In this document: positions 36,041 to 44,888 of the stretch, piece after piece
Layout of the letters: every line of letters starts with the position of its first letter
Numbering within the stretch: the stretch's first letter is position 1
Source of the DNA: Nocardioides silvaticus
GTDB lineage: Bacteria > Actinomycetota > Actinomycetes > Propionibacteriales > Nocardioidaceae
Length of the DNA: 64,000 nucleotides
Direction of reading: 5' to 3'
Assembly (NCBI RefSeq): GCF_003160695.1
Contig: NZ_QGDD01000002.1
Coordinates: 372,001 to 436,000 of the forward strand
Made by a program: the position numbers and the translations under genes
Notes under the pieces: model-generated
What the model was told of the DNA's origin: nothing
Databases searched by the model: none
What the model saw: the letters and a program-made list of their open reading frames with translations, nothing else

Positions 36041-36433
36041 CTACTCCTCGGTGTGCCGCAGGGCGTCCGGGTCGAGCCGCGGGGGCAGGTGGGCGAGGGC
36101 GGTCTGCACCAGCACCGTGCGCGCCTTGACCACCACGGCGCGTCGTACCCGCCCGAGCCCGTCGCCGACCTGTTCCTCGACCACCCGCTGCACCTGGTCG
36201 GTGGAGTACGACGCCCGCTGGCCCGCGGCGACGTCGACGTCCGGCAGCGCCACCAGCACCGGCAGGATCTGCCCGCCGAGCGCGTCGAGCAGCTGGAACC
36301 GCTCGTAGCGGCTCAGCTCCTCCCAGGCGGCGTCGGGGTCGAGCTTGCGCTTGCGCACGTCCTTGCGGGCCCCGTGCACGGACTTCGCCGCCCCCGTGAG
36401 CGCCAAGGTCAGCTCGTGCTCGGTGAACCGCAT
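36041..36433 (-). CDS. conserved-looking hypothetical protein
   Basis: A 130-residue soluble protein, mostly helical (MRFTEHELTLALTGAAKSVHG, WEELSRYERFQLLDALGGQ, YSTDQVQRVVEEQVGDGLGRV). No family recognised. ATG 36433 or 36445 are both possible starts. Convergent with the LLM gene, eight bases away. Confidence 0.55.
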   Translation of the reverse strand: MRFTEHELTLALTGAAKSVHGARKDVRKRKLDPDAAWEELSRYERFQLLDALGGQILPVLVALPDVDVAAGQRASYSTDQVQRVVEEQVGDGLGRVRRAVVVKARTVLVQTALAHLPPRLDPDALRHTEE

Positions 36434-36482
36434 GGGGTCAAGCATGGCGTGGAGTCGGCGGTCGGGGCTAACCTGCGGGCGC

Positions 36483-36866
36483 ATGAGGCGCCTTCCTCAC
36501 GAGAACGTCGCGACCGTCCTGGTGGACCCGCGCGTGCTCGAGGACCTGGAGCTCGAGCTGATGGAGCTCGACCTGCGGGTGTGGCCGGTCGCGACCGCGC
36601 CGATCTGCGTCGACGGGCCCCGGCAGGCGTTCCAGATCCGTCGGTCGCTGGTGATGAAGCACCACGGCGAGTGGGACCTCGCGGCGGAGTGGACGCCGGT
36701 GTGGATCAGCTTCGGCGAGAGCTGGCGGTTCGGCGACGAGCCGCTGCCGTGGTCCGCCCACCAGGCCCTGTGGCACGCCCTGGAGCAGCACGGCGCCCAC
36801 GTCCGCTACCACCGCCGGCTCGGCGGGGTGCGACCGCTGCAGGTGCCGCTCGAGCCGACCGGCTGA
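36483..36866 (+). CDS. hypothetical protein
   Basis: A 127-residue acidic/aromatic protein (MRRLPHENVATVLVDPRVL, then WDLAAEWTPVWISFGESW). Not recognised. No ribosome-binding site is obvious; TAACCT lies eight bases before the ATG. Divergent from the previous small gene. Confidence 0.5.
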   Translation: MRRLPHENVATVLVDPRVLEDLELELMELDLRVWPVATAPICVDGPRQAFQIRRSLVMKHHGEWDLAAEWTPVWISFGESWRFGDEPLPWSAHQALWHALEQHGAHVRYHRRLGGVRPLQVPLEPTG

Positions 36867-36875
36867 GGTGGCGCG

Positions 36876-38159
36876 TCAGCGGCTGAGCAGCCCGCCGGCG
36901 CGGGCGAAGGCCAGTGCCCGCTCGACCAGCCCCTCCTGCTCCTCGGGGTAGAAGCCCGCCGTCATCGTGCTCACCAGGACGTGCGTCCCGGCGCGGGTGT
37001 GGTGGACGAGTCGCCAGTCGTCGTGGCGCACCCCCGACGCCGGAGTCTCCGGGCTGCCCGGCGCGGCCGCGAGCAGGACGGCGCCCCGTGCTCGCTCGGA
37101 CGCCGCCAGGTTCAGCTCCGCGGCGTAGACGAGGCGCCCGTGGACTCCGCCGCCGAGGTCCCCGGCCATCGCCGCCACCACGCGCCCGGGCAGAGGCAGC
37201 GACGGGAAGGCGCGATGCAGCTCGTCCGGGTCCTCCATCGCCAGGCCGAGCCTGGTGGCCACCCGGATGTAGCCGTCCCGCCAGGCAGGGGTGACCTCCG
37301 GGTGTTCCGACCTCGGGGAGGGCAGCGGCTCGGTGAGGGGACGCGGTGCGAGCTCGGGGAGACAGGCCCCGCGCAGCGCGTCGGCGAGCGTGCAGGTGTC
37401 GACGGCAAGGCGGTCGAGCTCGGTGGGGTCGAGCACGAACCCGTTCCGGCGGACGACCAGCGTGCCCCGGAGCACCAGCAGCCCGAAGTAGGGGTCGTGG
37501 GAGCGTCGGCCGAGGACCTCCTGCACCGCTGGAGTCAGCAACCGGTCGACCAGGGCGTCGCTCACCGGCCGACCGTGGGTGCGCAGCCGCCAGTCCGGCG
37601 CGCCGTGGGCGGAGAGGTCACGCCGTTGGTCGAAGTCGTACGGCGCGAGCTTGTCCCGCCGGTCGAGGCGGGTCAGGAAGAGCGGCAGCACGCTCTCGGG
37701 CACGAGGCAGGCGACCGCCGTGGTGGGGATCCACACGGCATCGGTGTCGAACGGCTCGCGGGGACTGTCGTCGGTCGGCGGGTCCAGGAAGTCGCCGATG
37801 ATCGGGATGTCGGTGCGGTTGGGGAGACGAGGCCGCCACCACGACCCTCCGGACCGCACGACGGACCCGTAGAGCCTGCCGCTCACGTTCGGCGACCCGG
37901 TGACGGGCACCTCCAGCAGCTGGTGCATGAGCACGCCGTGCCGCCCGCCGGGGAGCATTCCGCGAAGGACGCTGAACCGGTACTCGTCGAACCCGGGGGA
38001 GGCGGCCGTGAACCCGAGCGGGCGGGCCCGGTCGAGCCACTCGAGGCCGCGTTCCTCGCCGTACGAACGGAGGTCGCCAGGAGGCCGCCCGGCGCGGGCG
38101 TCGGCGACGTCCTCGGGTGCGAACGCGGCGAATCCGTGCGAGCGGGGGCGCTTGGCCAT
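36876..38159 (-). CDS. hypothetical protein (427 residues)
   Basis: A 427-residue protein of unknown family, starting MAKRPRSHGFAAFAPEDVADARAG, with no signal peptide and no membrane helix. It contains PNRTDIPIIGDFLDPPTDD and HTRAGTHVLVSTMTAGFYPEEQ segments. TAGCGT lies exactly six bases before ATG 38159, a convincing leaderless start. The divergent gene is a KstR-box fadD, so the intergenic region may serve both. Confidence 0.6.
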   Translation of the reverse strand: MAKRPRSHGFAAFAPEDVADARAGRPPGDLRSYGEERGLEWLDRARPLGFTAASPGFDEYRFSVLRGMLPGGRHGVLMHQLLEVPVTGSPNVSGRLYGSVVRSGGSWWRPRLPNRTDIPIIGDFLDPPTDDSPREPFDTDAVWIPTTAVACLVPESVLPLFLTRLDRRDKLAPYDFDQRRDLSAHGAPDWRLRTHGRPVSDALVDRLLTPAVQEVLGRRSHDPYFGLLVLRGTLVVRRNGFVLDPTELDRLAVDTCTLADALRGACLPELAPRPLTEPLPSPRSEHPEVTPAWRDGYIRVATRLGLAMEDPDELHRAFPSLPLPGRVVAAMAGDLGGGVHGRLVYAAELNLAASERARGAVLLAAAPGSPETPASGVRHDDWRLVHHTRAGTHVLVSTMTAGFYPEEQEGLVERALAFARAGGLLSR

Positions 38160-38219
38160 GGGGGGACGCTATCGCCGCCCGGACCGCTGGGACTCGCGAT
38201 GCGAACCTTGTCCTCGATC

Positions 38220-38233
38220 TAGAACACGTTCTA
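38220..38233. promoter_or_regulatory. KstR-type box upstream of fadD
   Basis: TAGAACACGTTCTA is a perfect palindrome and full KstR match. Its last bases overlap a TAGTGT box seven bases before the fadD start. Confidence 0.87.
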
Positions 38234-38244
38234 GTGTTGCCGTC

Positions 38245-39855
38245 ATGGACGACACCCTGCGGATCGGCGCCCACAACGGACACCTGATGGTGGCGGCACT
38301 CAAGCGGCACAAGGACCGCCCGGTGATCCACCTCGGCGAGGTCACGCTCACCGGCGGCCAGGTGGCCGAGCGGATCAGCCAGTACGTCCAGGCGTTCGAG
38401 TCGCTCGGTGCCGGGCAGGGGTCCCCGGGCGCCCTGCTGGCGCTCAACCGTCCGGAGGTGCTGTTCATCCTCGGCGCCGGACAGACCCAGGGCTACCAGC
38501 GCACCTCGCTGCACCCGCTCGGCAGCGCCGACGACCACGCCTACGTCATCAACGACGCAGGCATCAACACGCTGATCATCGATCCCTACTTCGAGGAGCG
38601 GGCGCTCGAGCTGCTCGACAAGTGCCCCGGGCTCAAGCAGGTGCTCACCATCGGTCCGGTGCCGGAGTCGCTCGCGGCGGTCGGGTCCGACCTGACCGCG
38701 GTCGCGGCGACGTTCGACGCGGTGCCGCTGGAGGCGCGACTGCTGCCGCCGGACCACATCGTGTCGCTCGTCTACACTGGCGGCACCACCGGCAAGCCCA
38801 AGGGCGTGATCGGCACCGTCCAGGCGATGAACACGATGAGCCAGGTGCAGCTCGCCGAGTGGGAGTGGCCGGAGAGCCCGCGCTTCCTCATGTGCACCCC
38901 GCTCTCGCACGCCGGTGCGGCGTTCTTCGTGCCGACGGTGATCAAGGGCGGCACCCTCTTCGTCTCCGCGCGCTTCGACCCCGCCGAGGTGCTCGCGACG
39001 ATCGAGGAGAAGAAGATCAACTCGCTGATGGTGGTCCCGACCATGCTCTACGCGCTGATGGACCATCCGGACTCCCGCACCCGGGACCTGTCGTCGCTCG
39101 AGACCGTCTACTACGGCGCCTCGGCGATCAACCCGGTCCGCCTCAAGGAGGCCATCGAGCGGTTCGGCCCGATCTTCGCCCAGTACTACGGACAGTCCGA
39201 GGCGCCGATGGTCATCACCTACTTCCCCAAGGGCGATCACGTCGACGGCGACGGCAAGCCGATCGAGAAGCGGCTCAGCTCGTGCGGCCGGCCGGCCGCT
39301 TTCCTGCGCACAGCGCTGCTCGGCGAGGACGGCCAGCCGGTGCCGGTGGGCGAGCCGGGCGAGATCTGCGTCGCGGGCCCGCTGCTGGCGGGCGGCTACT
39401 GGCAGCTGCCGGACCAGACTGCGGAGACCTTCCGGGACGGCTGGATGCACACCGGCGACGTGGCGCGCGAGGACGAGGACGGCTTCTGGTACATCGTCGA
39501 CCGCACCAAGGACATGATCGTCACCGGGGGCTTCAACGTCTTCCCGCGCGAGGTCGAGGACGTCGTCGCCGAGCACCCGATGGTGGCCCAGGTGGGCGTC
39601 ATCGGCACCCCGCACGAGAAGTTCGGAGAGGCGGTCACCGCCATCGTCGTGCTGCGCCCCGACGCGCCCGCCGACGAGGAGTCGGTGGCGCGCATGACCG
39701 ACGAGATCAAGGCCGCGGTCAAGGAGCGCAAGGGCTCGGTGCACGTCCCGAAGGACGTGCTCGTCGCCGATTCGCTCCCGCTGACGGCGCTCGGGAAGCC
39801 GGACAAGAAGGCGTTGCGGGCGCAGTACTGGACTGGCGAGCGGTCGGTCGGGTAA
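38245..39855 (+). CDS. acyl-CoA ligase (FadD), KstR-controlled
   Basis: A 536-residue AMP-forming acyl-CoA ligase: P-loop YTGGTTGKPKG, YGQSEAPMVITYF, MHTGDVAREDEDGFWYIVDRTKDMIVTGGFNVFPREVED and the C-terminal LTALGKPDKKAL lysine motif are all present. The strong KstR box places it in sterol catabolism, where it probably activates a side-chain carboxylate. It resembles FadD8-type ligases more than FadD17 or FadD19, but the number is not assigned. ATG 38245 is leaderless by the TAGTGT box. Confidence 0.84.
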   Translation: MDDTLRIGAHNGHLMVAALKRHKDRPVIHLGEVTLTGGQVAERISQYVQAFESLGAGQGSPGALLALNRPEVLFILGAGQTQGYQRTSLHPLGSADDHAYVINDAGINTLIIDPYFEERALELLDKCPGLKQVLTIGPVPESLAAVGSDLTAVAATFDAVPLEARLLPPDHIVSLVYTGGTTGKPKGVIGTVQAMNTMSQVQLAEWEWPESPRFLMCTPLSHAGAAFFVPTVIKGGTLFVSARFDPAEVLATIEEKKINSLMVVPTMLYALMDHPDSRTRDLSSLETVYYGASAINPVRLKEAIERFGPIFAQYYGQSEAPMVITYFPKGDHVDGDGKPIEKRLSSCGRPAAFLRTALLGEDGQPVPVGEPGEICVAGPLLAGGYWQLPDQTAETFRDGWMHTGDVAREDEDGFWYIVDRTKDMIVTGGFNVFPREVEDVVAEHPMVAQVGVIGTPHEKFGEAVTAIVVLRPDAPADEESVARMTDEIKAAVKERKGSVHVPKDVLVADSLPLTALGKPDKKALRAQYWTGERSVG

Positions 39856-39865
39856 CGCTCGGCCC

Positions 39866-40552
39866 GTGAGGCTGCGCAACGGGGAGCACGGGTACGGCGC
39901 GGTCACGAAGGCCCTGCACTGGTTGACGGTCCTCGCCTTCGCGCTCCAGTTCGTCGTCGGCTACACGATGGAGACCGACGGCGACGTGCCGAAGGTCGAG
40001 TGCGACCCCGCCGGTGAGGATCGCGGCGGAGGCGACACCTCGGACGCCGAGGACGACCGGCTCGACCGGGTCGAGGACCGGTGCGAGGCGCGGCAGGACG
40101 CTCGGGAGGATCGCGCCGACGACACCCTCGGCGCGGCGTGGGACGACCTCTGGGCGGGCGACCTGCCGGCCCAGGGTGTCAGCCTGCCCGAGGCGCACGT
40201 GCTGCTCGGCCTGCTGATCCTGCTGCTCGGCGCGGCGCGGGTGGGGTGGCGTCGGACGACGCCGCTGCCGCCCTGGGACCCGCGGCTGACGCCGCTGGAC
40301 CAACGGATCGTCCATGCCACCGAGCTGGCCCTGCTGACCCTCATGTTCGCCGTGCCCGCCTCCGGGCTGCTGCTCGTCGCCGTCGACGACGGCCCGGTCG
40401 CCGTCCACGTCGCGGCGCACATCTGCTTCTTCGTCGCGCTCGGCGCGCACCTGGCGATGGTGCTGGGCCGCCGGCTGCTGCCCCGGATGCTGCCGAGGAT
40501 GCTGCCGGGTGGCCGCTCGGGCGCGGAGGTCAGCCGAGCAGCCGGTCCCTGA
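39866..40552 (+). CDS. cytochrome b561-type membrane protein
   Basis: A 228-residue cytochrome b561 (bacterial YodB-like) protein: YGAVTKALHWLTVLAFALQFVVGY, HVLLGLLILLLGAARVGWRR, RIVHATELALLTLMF and VHVAAHICFFVALGAHLAMVL carry the heme His residues. Between helices 1 and 2 there is a ~50-residue acidic insert (EDRGGGDTSDAEDD and following) not usual in the family. GTG 39866 has TAACGC seven bases upstream. Its end overlaps the convergent next gene by 23 bp. Confidence 0.78.
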   Translation: MRLRNGEHGYGAVTKALHWLTVLAFALQFVVGYTMETDGDVPKVECDPAGEDRGGGDTSDAEDDRLDRVEDRCEARQDAREDRADDTLGAAWDDLWAGDLPAQGVSLPEAHVLLGLLILLLGAARVGWRRTTPLPPWDPRLTPLDQRIVHATELALLTLMFAVPASGLLLVAVDDGPVAVHVAAHICFFVALGAHLAMVLGRRLLPRMLPRMLPGGRSGAEVSRAAGP

Positions 40553-41228
40553 CGTGCGGCGGGACCCGGTCGAGGACCGCGTCCATGAAGTGCAGCTTGC
40601 CCTCGATCTCGTGCGGTGAGTGCTCGCCCTCGCGGATCACGAGCATCGCGTCGCCCTGGAACCGCCAGGCGAGCTGGGGGTGGTGCAGGGCGACCTCGAC
40701 CACGGCCGGGCAGAGCAGGTCGCGGGCGAAGTCGGGCGAGGGTGACGTCACCGAGAACGTCCGGTCGAAGACGGGGTGGCCGATCTCGAGGTCGCGGCCG
40801 GTGACGGCGTCGACGATGCGGGCGAGGAAGTCCTGGGGAGACACCTCGAGACCGGGCGTGTGGAGACCGAGCTCGAGCGCGACGACCGAGTAGCGGTGCT
40901 GGTGGGTCTTGCGTCCCTTGCCCGACCCCGAGGTCGTGACGTACTCGTAGTCGAACGCGGTGAAGGGGCGTCCGTCGTGCCGGCCGCTCAGGACGTTGAC
41001 GACCTTCCGGGCCCGGCCGCGGCCGAACGGCGCACCGTCGTACTTGCCGAGGAGGCGGTCCTCCCGCTCCGTGAAGTCCCACTCGCGATGCGCGGCGTGC
41101 GCACGAAGGGCCGCATTGCGCGCCGCGACGCGCTCGCGTTCGCGCTTCGTGCGCACGACGCCCCAGGCGACGGTGCCCGCGAGGATCCCGGTGGCGAGGA
41201 GGATGCCGAGGACTTCGGAGAGCTCCAC
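40530..41228 (-). CDS. membrane-anchored DUF3137-like protein
   Basis: A 232-residue protein with one N-terminal helix (VLGILLATGILAGTVAWGVV), then a soluble domain containing NVLSGRHDGRPFTAFDYEYVT and VIREGEHSPHEI. This resembles actinobacterial DUF3137-type proteins; function unknown. GTG 41228 is six bases after TAGTTT (leaderless). Confidence 0.62.
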   Translation of the reverse strand: MELSEVLGILLATGILAGTVAWGVVRTKRERERVAARNAALRAHAAHREWDFTEREDRLLGKYDGAPFGRGRARKVVNVLSGRHDGRPFTAFDYEYVTTSGSGKGRKTHQHRYSVVALELGLHTPGLEVSPQDFLARIVDAVTGRDLEIGHPVFDRTFSVTSPSPDFARDLLCPAVVEVALHHPQLAWRFQGDAMLVIREGEHSPHEIEGKLHFMDAVLDRVPPHVRDRLLG

Positions 41229-41245
41229 GGCCGCAAACTAGCGGG

Positions 41246-42067
41246 TCAGCGGCCCTTGAACTCGGGCGTGCGCTTCTCCATGAAGGCCCGCGGGCCCTCC
41301 TTCGCGTCCTCGGAGGCGAACACCGCGGCGCCGACGCGGGCGTCGTCGGCCCAGCACTCGTCCTCGTGCTTGCCCTCGGAGTCGCGCATGGTCTTGAGGA
41401 TCGCCTGCACGGCCAGCGGCCCGTTGGCCGCGATCAGGTCGGCGATCTCGTGGGCCTTGGCCAGGGCCTGCCCGTCCGGCACGACGTGGCCGATGAGGCC
41501 CAGCTCCTTGGCCTCCGGCGCCTTGACGTGGCGGCCGGTGAGGAGCAGCTCCGCAGCGACGGTGTAGGGGATCTGCCGGGGGAGGCGGACGGCGGACCCG
41601 CCCATCGGGTAGAGGCTCCAGCGCGCCTCGGACACGCCGAACTTCGCGGACTCGCCGGCCACCCGGATGTCGGTGCCCTGGAGGATCTCGGTGCCGCCCG
41701 CGATCGCCGGACCCTCGACGGCGGCGATCAGCGGCTTCGTGAGCCGGAACCCCTTGAGCAGCCCCTTGATGACCGACGGGTCGTACTCACCGGACTCGAA
41801 GCTCTCCGACGGCGGCTTCTTGTTCATCGACTTCAGGTCGGCGCCCGCGCAGAACGCGCCGCCCGCGCCCGTGAGGATGCAGACCCGCACCTCGGGGTCG
41901 GAGTTCACCCGGTCCCAGGCCTGCTCCATGATCGCGAGCATCTCGCCCGAGAGCGCGTTGCGGACCTCGGGCCGGTTCATGGTGACCACCAGGGTGTGGC
42001 CGACCAGCTCGACCAGGCAGTGCGGCTCCGCGTCCGTCGCGGGCACAGGAACATCCGTCGTCGTCAT
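41246..42067 (-). CDS. echA19: enoyl-CoA hydratase EchA19
   Basis: A 273-residue crotonase with [15 protein letters not shown] and [18 protein letters not shown]. EchA19 (Rv3516) hydrates the steroid side-chain enoyl-CoA (known). It is divergent from fadD19 over a KstR box, as Rv3516/Rv3515c are close in M. tuberculosis. ATG 42067 lies seven bases after a TAGCGT box. Confidence 0.87.
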   Translation of the reverse strand: MTTTDVPVPATDAEPHCLVELVGHTLVVTMNRPEVRNALSGEMLAIMEQAWDRVNSDPEVRVCILTGAGGAFCAGADLKSMNKKPPSESFESGEYDPSVIKGLLKGFRLTKPLIAAVEGPAIAGGTEILQGTDIRVAGESAKFGVSEARWSLYPMGGSAVRLPRQIPYTVAAELLLTGRHVKAPEAKELGLIGHVVPDGQALAKAHEIADLIAANGPLAVQAILKTMRDSEGKHEDECWADDARVGAAVFASEDAKEGPRAFMEKRTPEFKGR

Positions 42068-42089
42068 ACGAACAACGCTAGCGAAGAAC

Positions 42090-42103
42090 TGAAACGTGTT
42101 CTA
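42090..42103. promoter_or_regulatory. KstR-type box, echA19 / fadD19 divergent promoter
   Basis: TGAAACGTGTTCTA, full match to the KstR consensus. Its right end overlaps the TAGTCT box six bases before the fadD19 start. Confidence 0.86.
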
Positions 42104-42113
42104 GTCTCGGGGT

Positions 42114-43781
42114 GTGGCCTTGAACATCGCCGACCTCTTCGAACATGCCGTCGACGCGGCCCCCGACAAGCCCGCCGTGAAGGTGGGCCAGCGCACGATC
42201 ACCTACGCGGAGCTGGAGACCGAGAGCAACAAGCTCGCGCACTTCCTGGCCTCGCGCGGGATCGGCACGGGCGACCACGTCGGCCTCTACGCCAAGAACA
42301 GCATCGAGCACGTGATCGCCCTGCTCGCGATCCTCAAGGTGCGTGCCGTCGCGATCAACGTGAACTACCGGTACGTCGCCGGCGAGCTCGACTACATCTT
42401 CGACAACGCCGACCTCAAGGGCGTCGTGCACGACCGGGTCTACAGCGACCTGGTGGCCGAGGTGTCGCCGAAGCACGACAAGCTCCAGACGTTCGTGGTG
42501 CTGCCGGACCCGATCGAGCCCGACGACCAGAGCGACTTCTCGTCGTACGGCGGCGTGCTGCTCGCCGACGCGGTCGCCGACCAGAGTGACGCCCGTGACT
42601 TCGGCGAGCGCAGCCCCGACGACATCCACATCATCTACACCGGCGGCACCACCGGGTACCCGAAGGGCGTCATGTGGCGCCACGAGGACTTCTGGCGGGT
42701 GCTCGGCGGCGGCATCGACTTCATGACCGGCGAGCCGCTGGAGGAGTACGACCAGTCCAAGAAGGCGACCGAGGACGGCCTCGTCACCTTCCCGCTCAGC
42801 CCGCTGATGCACGGCGGCGCCCAGGCCAGCCTGCTCATGCACCTGTTCGCCGGCCAGCTCACCATCCTCGAGCCGAAGTTCGACCCGGTGCGCACCTGGC
42901 AGATCATCGACGAGAACCAGGCGCACATGATGTTCATGACCGGTGACGCCATGGCGCGGCCGCTCATCGAGGCCTACGAGGAGAGCCAGGGCACCGACCG
43001 GCCGTTCAGCGGCCAGTCGCTGTTCGCGATCGCCAGCAGCGCCGCGATCTTCAGCAAGGCCGTCAAGGAGCGCTGGATGGCGGCGTTCCCGAACGCGGTC
43101 TTCACCGACTCCATCGGGTCCTCGGAGACCGGCTTCCAGGGCACCGGCCTCCAGGACGCCAGCGCCCTGTCGACCGATGGTCCCGTCGTCTCGATCGGCG
43201 CCAACACCGCGGTCATCTCCGACGAGGGCCACGTGCTCGACCCGGTCGCCGACGTCGGCAAGGTCGGGCGCACCGCCCGCGCGGGCAACGTCCCGGTCGG
43301 CTACTACAAGGACCCCGAGAAGTCGGCGCGCACGTTCTACGAGATCGACGGCGTCCGCTACTCCGTGCCGGGGGACTACGCACGGATCGAGGAGGGCAAC
43401 CGGATCACGCTGCTCGGACGCGGTTCGAACTGTGTCAACACCGGTGGCGAGAAGGTCTACCCGGAGGAGGTCGAGATGGCGATCAAGGCGCACCCTGCCG
43501 TCTACGACGTGCTCGTCGTCGGCCTGCCCGACGAGAAGTACGGCCAGACCGTCGCTGCCGTCGTCCAGCCTCGCGAGGGCCAGAAGGTGGAGCTCGAGGA
43601 GCTGCGCACGTTCCTGCGCAAGGAGCTGTCGGGCTACAAGCTGCCGCGGGTGCTGACGCTCGTCGACGAGATCCCCCGCAACGCCACCGGCAAGGCGCAG
43701 TACCCGGCCGCGAAGGAGATGGCGATCAGCGCCCAGCAGGCCGGCACCGCCCAGACCGCGACGAGTGGAGTGACCGCCTGA
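42114..43781 (+). CDS. fadD19: steroid side-chain acyl-CoA ligase FadD19
   Basis: A 555-residue acyl-CoA ligase with YTGGTTGYPKGVMWRHEDFW (the M-W-R-H-E-D form is typical of FadD19/FadD17-like ligases), SIGSSETGFQGTG, and C-terminal IPRNATGKAQYPAAKEM. FadD19 activates the C26 carboxylate of the sterol side chain, and is needed for C24-branched sterols in Rhodococcus. GTG 42114, leaderless by TAGTCT. The next gene (NMO-like) overlaps its stop by one base. Confidence 0.9.
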   Translation: MALNIADLFEHAVDAAPDKPAVKVGQRTITYAELETESNKLAHFLASRGIGTGDHVGLYAKNSIEHVIALLAILKVRAVAINVNYRYVAGELDYIFDNADLKGVVHDRVYSDLVAEVSPKHDKLQTFVVLPDPIEPDDQSDFSSYGGVLLADAVADQSDARDFGERSPDDIHIIYTGGTTGYPKGVMWRHEDFWRVLGGGIDFMTGEPLEEYDQSKKATEDGLVTFPLSPLMHGGAQASLLMHLFAGQLTILEPKFDPVRTWQIIDENQAHMMFMTGDAMARPLIEAYEESQGTDRPFSGQSLFAIASSAAIFSKAVKERWMAAFPNAVFTDSIGSSETGFQGTGLQDASALSTDGPVVSIGANTAVISDEGHVLDPVADVGKVGRTARAGNVPVGYYKDPEKSARTFYEIDGVRYSVPGDYARIEEGNRITLLGRGSNCVNTGGEKVYPEEVEMAIKAHPAVYDVLVVGLPDEKYGQTVAAVVQPREGQKVELEELRTFLRKELSGYKLPRVLTLVDEIPRNATGKAQYPAAKEMAISAQQAGTAQTATSGVTA

Positions 43782-44887
43782 TGCGTACCGCGCTGTGCGA
43801 TGCCTTCGGCATCGAGTACCCGATCTTCGCCTTCACCCCGTCGGAGCACGTCGCTGCTGCGGTGTCCCGCGCCGGCGGTCTCGGCGTGCTCGGCTGCGTC
43901 CGCTTCAACGACGCCGAGGAGCTCGACAAGACGCTCGACTGGATGGACGAGAACACCGACGGCAAGCCGTACGGCGTCGACGTGGTGATGCCGATGAAGA
44001 TCCCCACCGAGGGCACGTCGACCGACCTGTCGTCGTACATCCCGGAGGACCACAAGAAATGGGTCGACGAGACGCTCCTCAAGCTCGGCGTGCCGCCGCT
44101 GCCGGAGGGCGAGGGTCGTGAGGGCGTCCTCGGCTGGCTGCACTCGATGGCCCGCTCCCACGTCGACGTGGCGCTGCAGCACCGTCCGGTGCTCATCGCG
44201 AACGCACTCGGCACGCCCCCGAACGACGTGATCGAGCAGTGCCACGCGGCCGGGCTCAAGGTGGCCGCCCTGGCCGGGGCGCCCAAGCACGCCGTCAGCC
44301 ACGTCTCCAACGGCGTCGACATCATCGTCGCCCAGGGCTACGAGGCCGGCGGTCACACCGGCGAGATCGCCTCGATGGTGCTCACCCCCGACATCGTCGA
44401 CGCCGTCGGGCCGGACGTGCCGGTGCTCGGCGCCGGCGGCATCGGCTCCGGCCGCCAGATCGCGGCCTCGCTCGCGCTCGGTGCCCAGGGCGTGTGGACC
44501 GGCTCGATCTGGCTCGGCACCGAGGAGTACCGCAACCTCACCAGCAACACCGGTTGGGAGACCGCGTTCCTGCGGGCGACGTCCTCCGACACCGTCCGCA
44601 CCCGGATCTACACCGGCAAGCCGGCCCGGCTGCTGAAGACCAAGTGGACCGAGGCCTGGGCCGAGGAGGGTGCTCCCGCCCCGCTCCCGATGCCGCTGCA
44701 GAACCTGTTGGTCTCCGACGCCCACAACCGGATCAACGCCTCCGGGGACCCGGACGTGATCTCGATGCCCGTCGGGCAGATCGTGGGCCGGATGAACGAG
44801 GTGCGACCGGTCTCCGAGGTGGTGGCCGACCTGGTCGCCGAGTTCGAGGCGACGGTCAAGAAGCTCGACGGAATCGCCGGGATCTGA
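43781..44887 (+). CDS. nitronate monooxygenase-like flavoprotein
   Basis: A 368-residue TIM-barrel flavoprotein: FGIEYPIFAFTPSEHVAAAVSRAGGLGVLG, DIIVAQGYEAGGHTGEIA and VPVLGAGGIGSGRQIAASLALGAQGVWTGS bind FMN as in nitronate monooxygenases and the IpdC-type reductases. It is coupled to fadD19, so a role as a steroid CoA-thioester or 3-keto reductase is possible; true nitronate oxidation is only one alternative. Confidence 0.78.
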   Translation: MRTALCDAFGIEYPIFAFTPSEHVAAAVSRAGGLGVLGCVRFNDAEELDKTLDWMDENTDGKPYGVDVVMPMKIPTEGTSTDLSSYIPEDHKKWVDETLLKLGVPPLPEGEGREGVLGWLHSMARSHVDVALQHRPVLIANALGTPPNDVIEQCHAAGLKVAALAGAPKHAVSHVSNGVDIIVAQGYEAGGHTGEIASMVLTPDIVDAVGPDVPVLGAGGIGSGRQIAASLALGAQGVWTGSIWLGTEEYRNLTSNTGWETAFLRATSSDTVRTRIYTGKPARLLKTKWTEAWAEEGAPAPLPMPLQNLLVSDAHNRINASGDPDVISMPVGQIVGRMNEVRPVSEVVADLVAEFEATVKKLDGIAGI

Positions 44888-44888
44888 C

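Noticed and set aside
37618..39906. Long minus-strand frame of 762 codons over the fadD gene
   Set aside because: Antisense to an intact acyl-CoA ligase and low-complexity in composition; no domain visible.
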